Assembly (NCBI GenBank): GCA_002340765.1
Contig: DDMS01000023.1
Span: 1 to 11,164 of the forward strand
Source of the DNA: Flavobacteriaceae bacterium UBA2540
Lineage (GTDB): Bacteria; Bacteroidota; Bacteroidia; Flavobacteriales; Flavobacteriaceae
Length of the DNA stretch: 11,164 bases
Direction of reading: 5' to 3'
In this document: one piece after another, positions 6,117 through 11,164 of the stretch
Numbering within the stretch: the first letter of the stretch is position 1
Layout of the letters: the number at the start of each line of letters is the position of its first letter
Program-made: the position numbers and the translations under genes
Notes under the pieces: generated by a model
Told to the model about the DNA's origin: nothing
Database searches by the model: none
The model's input: only the letters and a program-made list of their open reading frames with translations

Positions 6117-6887
6117 ATGAATCTGATTTTTTACAAATATCAAGGAACGGGAAACGATTTTGTGATGATTGATAACAGAACAAAAATCTTTCCAAAACAA
6201 AAAACTGACATAATTTCACATTTTTGTGACAGGCATTTTGGCATTGGTGCTGACGGAATTATTTTAATCGAAAATGATGATTTACATGATTTTAGAATGA
6301 TTTATTTCAACTCTGATGGTAGTGAAACCTTTTGCGGAAATGGAGGAAGATGTGCTGTTGCTTTTGCAAAACAATTGGAAATTATTGAAAATAATGCACA
6401 TTTTTTAGCTTTTGACGGAGAACATTATGCAACGATTGAAAATGACGTTATTTCATTACAAATGATTGAAGTTAAAAAAATTACTGTTAATAAAAATTCG
6501 GTTTTTGCTTTTACAGGAACACAACATCATGTGGAAATGGTAGAAAATCTTGACGAATTTCAAGTATTTAAAAAAGGAAGAGAAATACGCCATCAGTATA
6601 AAAATCCAGGAAGTAATGTCAATTTTGTGCAGCAAATAAACGAAAACACTTTTCGAGTTAGAACCTATGAAAAAGGTGTTGAAGACGAAACCTTAGCTTG
6701 TGGAACTGGAGTCACAGCTGTTGCTATTGCCATGCATAAAACTCAAAAAACAGTAAGTAATTCAATCATTTTACTAGTTGAAGGTGGCATTTTAGAAGTT
6801 TCATTTGAGGAAGAAAATGGTATTTACAAAAATGTATTTTTGAAAGGCCCAGCAAAGCTTGTTTTTCGAGGAAATATGATAATTTGA
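6117..6887 (+). CDS. dapF: Diaminopimelate epimerase
   Basis: DapF interconverts LL- and meso-2,6-diaminopimelate, supplying lysine synthesis and the peptidoglycan stem peptide; it is cytosolic. The 256-residue product has both catalytic cysteines in their family motifs: Cys73 in FCGNGGRC and Cys195 in ETLACGTGVTAV. The N-terminal signature YKYQGTGNDFVMID, the HFGIGADGII block and NPGSNVNFV are also present. An in-frame ATG at 6048 would add 23 residues unlike the family and would lie inside the TTTTAAC repeat array, so 6117 is the start. It is the first gene of a plus-strand run; its TGA overlaps the ATG of the acetyltransferase by 1 nt. It stands divergently beside degP. No lesion is visible, so a functional enzyme is expected. 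Confidence 0.96.
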   Translation: MNLIFYKYQGTGNDFVMIDNRTKIFPKQKTDIISHFCDRHFGIGADGIILIENDDLHDFRMIYFNSDGSETFCGNGGRCAVAFAKQLEIIENNAHFLAFDGEHYATIENDVISLQMIEVKKITVNKNSVFAFTGTQHHVEMVENLDEFQVFKKGREIRHQYKNPGSNVNFVQQINENTFRVRTYEKGVEDETLACGTGVTAVAIAMHKTQKTVSNSIILLVEGGILEVSFEEENGIYKNVFLKGPAKLVFRGNMII

Positions 6888-7411
6888 TGAATACGCTTCA
6901 AGGAAATCTTATAAAACTGAGAGCTTTAGAGCCTGAAGATTTGGAATTTTTATTTCAAATAGAAAATAACGAATCTTTTTGGGAAATCAGTTGTACTCAA
7001 ACGCCATTTTCAAAATATGTGTTGAAACAATATTTAGAAAATGCACATTTAGATATTTTTGAAACCAAACAATTACGCTTAGTTATAGAAGAAAAATCAT
7101 CTGAAAAAAAAGTAGGCATGATAGATTTGTTTGACTATAATCCACAGCATAAAAGAGCAGGAATTGGCATTTTAATTCACCCAAAAAATCATCAAAAAGG
7201 GTTTGCTTCTGAAGCACTTGAATTGTTGATTAAATATTCATTTTTTCACTTGCAATTGCATCAATTATATGCAAATATCATGTTTGATAATGAAAATAGT
7301 TTACTCCTTTTTAAGAAACATTCTTTCAAAAAGGTAGGTACAAAAAAAGATTGGATTTTTTCTGATGGAAAAATGAAAGATGAAATTTTATTTCAACTGA
7401 TAAAAGAGTAA
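6887..7411 (+). CDS. GNAT-family N-acetyltransferase
   Basis: This 174-residue enzyme probably transfers an acetyl group from acetyl-CoA to an amine; its substrate is unknown. The fold is recognised by the N-terminal IKLRALEPEDLEFLFQIEN, the beta-bulge strand AGIGILIHP (residues 91-99), the pyrophosphate-binding loop HQKGFASEAL (102-111), the helix ALELLIKYSF and the late FDNENSLLLFKKHSFKKVG segment. Overall it resembles the RimJ/RimL and SpeG branch. The ATG at 6887 overlaps the dapF stop as TGATG, implying translational coupling; a TTG one codon earlier is also possible. Co-transcription with dapF is likely, but it gives no clear clue to the substrate. Confidence 0.9.
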   Translation: MNTLQGNLIKLRALEPEDLEFLFQIENNESFWEISCTQTPFSKYVLKQYLENAHLDIFETKQLRLVIEEKSSEKKVGMIDLFDYNPQHKRAGIGILIHPKNHQKGFASEALELLIKYSFFHLQLHQLYANIMFDNENSLLLFKKHSFKKVGTKKDWIFSDGKMKDEILFQLIKE

Positions 7412-7416
7412 TTTTG
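7409..7416 (+). promoter_or_regulatory. Candidate -7 promoter element for mltG
   Basis: TAATTTTG matches TAnnTTTG. It overlaps the stop codon of the acetyltransferase (TAA at 7409-7411) and lies 26 nt upstream of the TTG start of mltG. It suggests that mltG can be transcribed independently of dapF. No -33 element is clear. Confidence 0.4.
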
Positions 7417-7442
7417 CAACTTTAAACTAAACATTCTTCACC

Positions 7443-8471
7443 TTGGGAAAAAAGAAAATTATTGCAATTGCTATTGTAATTTTACTGTTCATTGGATGTG
7501 TTGGGATTTATTATTATCAAAAAATATTTTCAAATAATGTTCAAAAATCAGGATTCGTTTTCATAAATTCTACTGATGATTTTCCGAAACTTACTAAAAA
7601 ATTAGCTCCATATATTATTGATATAAATGATTTTACATGGGTTTCAAAATTGAAAAAGTTTACTAAAATCAAATCTGGAAAATATAGTATTCAAGAAAAT
7701 ATGAGTACGAATGATTTGGTAAACATGTTTAGAGGTGGGCTTCAAACTACAGTTAAATTGTCATTCAATAATCAAGATACTTTAGAAAAATTAGCTGGAA
7801 GAATTGCAGAACAAATTGAAGTTGATTCTATTTCATTACTCACAGTTTTTCGAGATAGAAAATTCTTATTAGAAAATAATTTTGATGAAAAGTCAATATT
7901 GTGTATTTTTATTCCAAATAGTTACGAGGTATACTGGAATGTGAGTGCTGAAAAGTTGAGAGATAAAATGCTTCTCGAATTTAAAACTTTCTGGAATAAT
8001 GAAAGAGTAGCAAAAGCAAAAAAACAGAATTTAACCCCAAATGAGGTTATTACTCTTGCATCAATTATTCAAAAAGAAACTGCTCAAAAATCTGAAAGAC
8101 CAATTGTTGCAGGATTATATCTGAACCGTTTGAAAAATGATTGGCCATTACAAGCTGATCCAACTATTATTTATTGCATTCATCAATTAAAAGGTCAAGA
8201 TTATGAAGTAAAAAGAGTATTGACTGTAGATTTAGAAATAAATTCTCCATATAATACATACAAAAATCTTGGTTTACCTCCTAGCCTAATTTCAATGCCA
8301 GATGTTTCTGCTATTGAATCTGTTTTAAATCATGAAAAACATGATTATTATTACATGTGTGCAAGTATTGACAAAATTGGCTTTCATGAATTCGCAAAAT
8401 CGCTTCCTCAACACAACAAAAATGCTAAGAAATATCGAGATTGGTTAAATAAGCAAGGTATAAACAAATAA
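7443..8471 (+). CDS. mltG: Endolytic peptidoglycan transglycosylase MltG, TTG start
   Basis: MltG is an inner-membrane lytic transglycosylase that cleaves nascent glycan strands and is thought to set their length. The 342-residue protein has one N-terminal transmembrane helix (about residues 6-25) and then a periplasmic part. Family blocks include IPNSYEVYW (157-165), the catalytic block ASIIQKETA with Glu212, the following IVAGLYLNRL, QADPTIIY (237-244), and the C-terminal SPYNTYKNLGLPP (268-280) with its usual partner VSAIESVLN. The start is TTG at 7443: no in-frame ATG precedes the membrane helix, and the next Met is at residue 87. It follows the acetyltransferase by 31 nt. An overlap of interest with the lysozyme-like gene downstream is functional, not positional. 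Confidence 0.95.
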   Translation: MGKKKIIAIAIVILLFIGCVGIYYYQKIFSNNVQKSGFVFINSTDDFPKLTKKLAPYIIDINDFTWVSKLKKFTKIKSGKYSIQENMSTNDLVNMFRGGLQTTVKLSFNNQDTLEKLAGRIAEQIEVDSISLLTVFRDRKFLLENNFDEKSILCIFIPNSYEVYWNVSAEKLRDKMLLEFKTFWNNERVAKAKKQNLTPNEVITLASIIQKETAQKSERPIVAGLYLNRLKNDWPLQADPTIIYCIHQLKGQDYEVKRVLTVDLEINSPYNTYKNLGLPPSLISMPDVSAIESVLNHEKHDYYYMCASIDKIGFHEFAKSLPQHNKNAKKYRDWLNKQGINK

Positions 8472-8472
8472 A

Positions 8473-8512
8473 TTTAAAAAATTATCTCTTAAAATCATCT
8501 TAATTTTTTAAA
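8473..8512 (+). repeat. AT-only 12-bp inverted repeat after mltG
   Basis: The arms 8473-8484 (TTTAAAAAATTA) and 8501-8512 (its exact complement) flank a 16-nt loop, starting one base after the mltG stop. It could form a weak terminator stem, but all pairs are A-T and no T-run follows, so its role is uncertain. The rest of the 192-bp gap to the next gene holds only a candidate promoter. Confidence 0.35.
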
Positions 8513-8629
8513 GTCTTCGTAATAAGAAACTTTGTAATCAATGTGAATATTAAAAAGATCAAAAAAAATGATATTTACAAAACGAATTAAATTAATTCAC
8601 TGACTATCAAATGATTTATATTTAAGTTG

Positions 8630-8637
8630 TATATTTG
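8630..8637 (+). promoter_or_regulatory. Candidate -7 promoter element for the lysozyme-like gene
   Basis: TATATTTG matches TAnnTTTG, 26 nt upstream of the ATG at 8664, giving a predicted leader of about 20 nt. With 192 bp separating this gene from mltG, an independent promoter is expected. No -33 TTG is clear. Confidence 0.5.
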
Positions 8638-8663
8638 GTATCGCAAAACAGAAAGATTCATTA

Positions 8664-9245
8664 ATGATCAAAAAGTTTTTTTTATATAGTGCAATTCTTT
8701 TTTTATTCGTTGGCGCAAATACTAGTAAAAACGATATTGAAGAAACTGATACTGCATTTCTTCGTGAAGTTTCCAAATTAAATATCCCGTATTTACAAAA
8801 TAACTTTGTTGCTTTTAAAGAGGCTATAGCTTATAAAGAGTCTAGAGGAAATTACACAATAGTAAATACTTTAGGATATTTAGGAAAATACCAATTTGGG
8901 AGAAATACATTAGTACGATTCAAAATCCATAATACTCGTGATTTTTTACAAAATCCAGAATTACAAGAAGAAGCGTTTATTGCTTTGTGCAAAATCAATA
9001 AATGGATTTTGCGAAAAGATATCAATCGTTTTGTTGGAAAAAAAATCAATGGAATTGAAATTACTGAATCCGGAATTTTAGCAGCAGCACATTTAGCTGG
9101 TGCAGGAAATGTAAAAAAATTCCTAAGAAGTAATGGGATAAATTGTTTTTCAGATGGTTACGGATCAAAACTTAGTACTTATTTGAGAAAATTTGCTGGA
9201 TATGATGTTTCTATAATTCAAGCAAATAAAAAAGCACGTGTATAA
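8664..9245 (+). CDS. Small exported lysozyme/lytic-transglycosylase-like protein
   Basis: This is a 193-residue protein with a signal peptide (residues 1 to about 20: basic start, then FFLYSAILFLFVGA). The mature part looks like a compact lysozyme-like fold. AYKESRGNY carries a candidate catalytic Glu59, followed by TLGYLGKYQFGRNTL, which matches the post-Glu G(x)YQ segment of transglycosylases, and AAAHLAGAGNVKKFL at 140-154. Close relatives in Flavobacteriia are commonly labelled 'peptidoglycan-binding protein LysM', but no LysM repeat is visible here. I infer a periplasmic peptidoglycan hydrolase or lytic transglycosylase; activity is not proven by sequence. It follows mltG, another glycan-cleaving enzyme, but has its own likely promoter. 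It is convergent with the methylase gene: the two stop codons are separated by one base, leaving no room for a terminator between them. Confidence 0.8.
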   Translation: MIKKFFLYSAILFLFVGANTSKNDIEETDTAFLREVSKLNIPYLQNNFVAFKEAIAYKESRGNYTIVNTLGYLGKYQFGRNTLVRFKIHNTRDFLQNPELQEEAFIALCKINKWILRKDINRFVGKKINGIEITESGILAAAHLAGAGNVKKFLRSNGINCFSDGYGSKLSTYLRKFAGYDVSIIQANKKARV

Positions 9246-9246
9246 A

Positions 9247-9954
9247 TTATTCTCTGTGAATAATAAATATAGTAGGTCTTTTGTGCAAATCAGGTTGCTG
9301 ATTTTTCCAATCTTTTACACTCAACGTTTTTATAAATTCAGTATTTAAAGTGATGTCCGTTGCAATACAAAGATTTGTATTTGAAGCTAAAGTCGTAATT
9401 AATTCTGAAAACATTTTTTGATTTCTGAAAGGAGTTTCAATAAATATTTGCGATTGATTCTTATCTTTTGAAAGTTTTTCCAATTCTTTAATAGCATTTC
9501 TTTTTGCAATATTATCAATTGGTAAATATCCATTGAAAGCAAAATTTTGCCCATTAAATCCCGAGCTCATCATTGCTAATAATATTGACGAAGGCCCGAC
9601 TAAAGGAACAACTTGAATATTTTTTTGATGTGCTAATTTTACAATTGTTGCTCCAGGATCAGCAATTGCAGGAACTCCAGCCTCAGAAAGCAATCCAACA
9701 TTAATTCCTAAAGCACAAACATCCAAATATTTTTTTGTTTCAGATTCTTGCGAAAACTTATCTAACAACATAATTTTTAAACTAGGTTGCTGCTTTTTTG
9801 GATAAATATTTTTGATGAATTTTCTTGCAGATTTTTCATTCTCAACAACATAATAGTCAATTTGTTCCACTACTTTTTTTACTGATATTGGCATCACCTC
9901 CAAAGGTTCAGTTTCTCCTAAAGTTGTTGGAATCAAATATAATTTACCAATCAT
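9247..9954 (-). CDS. SAM-dependent methyltransferase, RsmI-like (tetrapyrrole methylase fold)
   Basis: The 235-residue protein belongs to the tetrapyrrole-methylase superfamily and the branch near RsmI, which 2'-O-methylates C1402 of 16S rRNA. Visible motifs are the N-terminal LYLIPTTLG, the SAM-binding GLLSEAGVPAIADPG (residues 107-121), VVPLVGPSSILLAMMSSGF, FNGYLP, and IFIETPFRNQKM (compare the RsmI YESPHR block). It is shorter than the roughly 285-residue E. coli RsmI and lacks its C-terminal extension. The N-terminal glycine-rich loop is replaced by PTTLG, so it may be a paralogue with another RNA or small-molecule target. Its ATG overlaps the phosphatase TGA by 4 nt (ATGA), so it is the last gene of the dnaA-phosphatase-methylase operon. 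The fold is clear; the substrate is uncertain. Confidence 0.85.
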   Translation of the reverse strand: MIGKLYLIPTTLGETEPLEVMPISVKKVVEQIDYYVVENEKSARKFIKNIYPKKQQPSLKIMLLDKFSQESETKKYLDVCALGINVGLLSEAGVPAIADPGATIVKLAHQKNIQVVPLVGPSSILLAMMSSGFNGQNFAFNGYLPIDNIAKRNAIKELEKLSKDKNQSQIFIETPFRNQKMFSELITTLASNTNLCIATDITLNTEFIKTLSVKDWKNQQPDLHKRPTIFIIHRE

Positions 9955-10403
9955 TTTTGTATGTTTTTTGAGATGATTTCACAGGCTTTATCTAACATTT
10001 TAAAAACGTTTTCAAAGCCTTCTTCTCCTCCATAATAAGGATCAGGAACTGATTTGTTCTTATTAGGATGAATTTCGTTGAGAATCATTTTTACTTTTTG
10101 TTTGTCATGATTATTTCTTGCAAGTGATAAAATATCTTGAAAATTATTTTTATCCATCACATAAATAATATCAAAAATATCAAAATCAGTCACTTGAAAC
10201 TGTCTTGCTCTTTTTTTATTGATGTCAATTCCATAATTCTTGGCAACTGCAATTGATCGTTCATCTGGCTGAAGGCCAATATGATAAGCGCTTGTACCTG
10301 ATGAATCTACAAAAAACGAATTTGAATTTAATTTTGAAGATAAAATACCTTCTGCAAGTGGCGAACGACATATATTCCCCAAACAAACCATCAGTATTTT
10401 CAT
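9951..10403 (-). CDS. Low-molecular-weight protein-tyrosine phosphatase
   Basis: This is a 150-residue cytosolic enzyme of the LMW-PTP/arsenate-reductase fold that hydrolyses phosphotyrosine esters via a cysteinyl-phosphate. The N-terminal P-loop CLGNICRSP gives nucleophile Cys7, Arg13 and Ser14. The general-acid loop VPDPYYGG carries Asp121 and is followed by the family pair of tyrosines. VDSSGTSAYHIG and RQFQVTDFDIFDIIYVMD are also standard. The length is normal. The gene lies 14 nt after the dnaA stop and overlaps the following methylase by 4 nt, which indicates one transcript. No kinase or polysaccharide-export partner (Wzc type) lies beside it in the window, so its protein target cannot be inferred. 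It is distinguished from arsenate reductase by the DPY loop. Confidence 0.93.
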   Translation of the reverse strand: MKILMVCLGNICRSPLAEGILSSKLNSNSFFVDSSGTSAYHIGLQPDERSIAVAKNYGIDINKKRARQFQVTDFDIFDIIYVMDKNNFQDILSLARNNHDKQKVKMILNEIHPNKNKSVPDPYYGGEEGFENVFKMLDKACEIISKNIQK

Positions 10404-10417
10404 TGAAAGAGAAATTT

Positions 10418-11164
10418 TTAGAAAGTCAATTTCTTCATTAAATCGTCCACATATTTTTTGAATTGCTTGTCTGTTTCTGTTAAGTTATCAACAGTTTTAC
10501 AAGCATGAAGAACAGTTGCATGATCTCTTTGTCCTATTTGATTTCCAATACTTGCCAACGAAGTTTTGGTCAATCTTTTTGCAAAATACATCGCAAGTTG
10601 ACGAGCTTGAACAATGTTTCGTTTTCTAGTTTTTGATTGTAATGTTGCAACATCCATATCAAAATATTTAGAAACTTCTTTTTGAATAAAATCAACAGAA
10701 ACTTCCTTTTTAGTGTTTTTAACGAATTTATCAACAATCTGTTTTGCCAAATCTAATGAAAATTCCTTTCTATTAAATGATGCCTGAGCAATCATTGAGA
10801 TAATTACCCCTTCTAATTCTCTAACGTTAGATTTGATATTTTTAGCAATATATGCGATGATTTCTTCTGGCATTTCAACACCATCTCTATACAATCTATT
10901 TTGAAGAATTGTAAGTCTTGTTTCATAATCAGGAACTTGCAATTCAGCAGACAATCCCCATTTGAAACGGGATAATAAACGTTGTTCTATATCTTGCATG
11001 TCAACAGGAGCCTTGTCCGAAGACAAAATTACCTGTTTCCCATTTTGATGTAAATGATTGAAAATATGAAAAAACACATCTTGTGTGCCAGCTTTTCCTG
11101 AGAAAAATTGAACGTCGTCAATAATCAAAACATCAATCATTTGATAAAAATGAATAAAATCATT
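10418..11164 (-). CDS. dnaA: Chromosomal replication initiator DnaA (C-terminal part; N-terminus outside window)
   Basis: DnaA is the AAA+ ATPase that binds DnaA boxes and opens oriC. About 248 C-terminal residues are visible. The frame runs through the window edge, so the ATG at 11140 is internal: NDFIHFYQ precedes it in frame, as in family members. The Walker B segment VLIIDDVQFF is at 11102-11131. Sensor 1 (VILSSDKAP), LLSRFKWGL with the arginine finger region, and sensor 2 (NVRELEG) follow. Domain IV carries the DNA-binding helix-turn-helix and the DnaA signature GQRDHATV (10511-10534). Walker A and domains I-II lie beyond 11164. A phosphatase and a methylase gene follow in the same operon. 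No disabling change is seen. Confidence 0.97.
   Translation of the reverse strand, partial: NDFIHFYQMIDVLIIDDVQFFSGKAGTQDVFFHIFNHLHQNGKQVILSSDKAPVDMQDIEQRLLSRFKWGLSAELQVPDYETRLTILQNRLYRDGVEMPEEIIAYIAKNIKSNVRELEGVIISMIAQASFNRKEFSLDLAKQIVDKFVKNTKKEVSVDFIQKEVSKYFDMDVATLQSKTRKRNIVQARQLAMYFAKRLTKTSLASIGNQIGQRDHATVLHACKTVDNLTETDKQFKKYVDDLMKKLTF

Noticed and set aside
8852..9049. 65-codon minus-strand open frame
   Set aside because: It is antisense to the lysozyme-like gene with no independent coding features.
10253..10441. 62-codon plus-strand open frame
   Set aside because: It is antisense to the phosphatase start and the dnaA stop; no family resemblance.
10485..10736. TTATCAACA at 10485-10493 and 10728-10736, similar to DnaA boxes, within dnaA
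   Set aside because: Each has one mismatch to TTATNCACA, there are only two 243 bp apart, and both are explained by codons of DnaA residues (VDNL and VDKF); not enough for an origin.

Overview
The window looks like the chromosome of a Bacteroidota bacterium, most likely family Flavobacteriaceae. The DNA is very AT-rich. Shine-Dalgarno sites are not evident, and TAnnTTTG-type -7 promoter elements sit upstream of several genes. The protein families (DUF4294, a remnant of the long flavobacterial GAPDH, a LysM-annotated-type lysozyme-like protein, a short RsmI-like methylase next to dnaA) are typical of that group. The genus cannot be fixed from the sequence alone.

Layout. (1) 84-2804, minus strand: ligA (NAD-dependent DNA ligase) followed after 3 bp by an exported DUF4294 protein that starts at TTG. 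(2) 2881-3546, plus strand, divergent from ligA: an intact acidic cytosolic protein of unknown function. (3) 3547-4589: about 1 kb with no intact gene. It holds the N-terminal stump of a sulfide:quinone oxidoreductase-like flavoprotein (plus) and a collapsed long-form GAPDH gene (minus). The GAPDH remnant has an early stop, a large internal deletion and a frameshift. Two back-to-back hairpins follow. (4) 4590-5984, minus: a DegP/HtrA-type periplasmic serine protease. (5) 6117-8471, plus: dapF, a GNAT acetyltransferase overlapping it by 1 nt, and mltG, which has a TTG start and probably its own promoter. (6) 8664-9245, plus: a small exported lysozyme-like protein. (7) 9247-11164, minus: the operon dnaA (truncated by the window edge), low-molecular-weight phosphotyrosine phosphatase, and RsmI-like SAM methylase, tightly packed with an ATGA overlap.

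Functionally, much of the centre concerns the cell envelope: DapF makes meso-diaminopimelate for peptidoglycan, MltG cleaves nascent glycan strands, the lysozyme-like protein probably acts on peptidoglycan, and DegP handles misfolded envelope proteins. The flanks are replication and repair genes (ligA, dnaA). I see no integrase, transposase, CRISPR array, tRNA or defence cassette.

The most notable non-coding signal is an array of TTTTAAC heptamers spaced about 10-11 bp apart between the divergent degP and dapF genes. It resembles the direct-repeat sites of OmpR/PhoB-type response regulators. The most notable gene-level signal is the pair of decayed metabolic genes at 3713-4459. I do not see a convincing new multi-gene system; most of the window is ordinary core genome.
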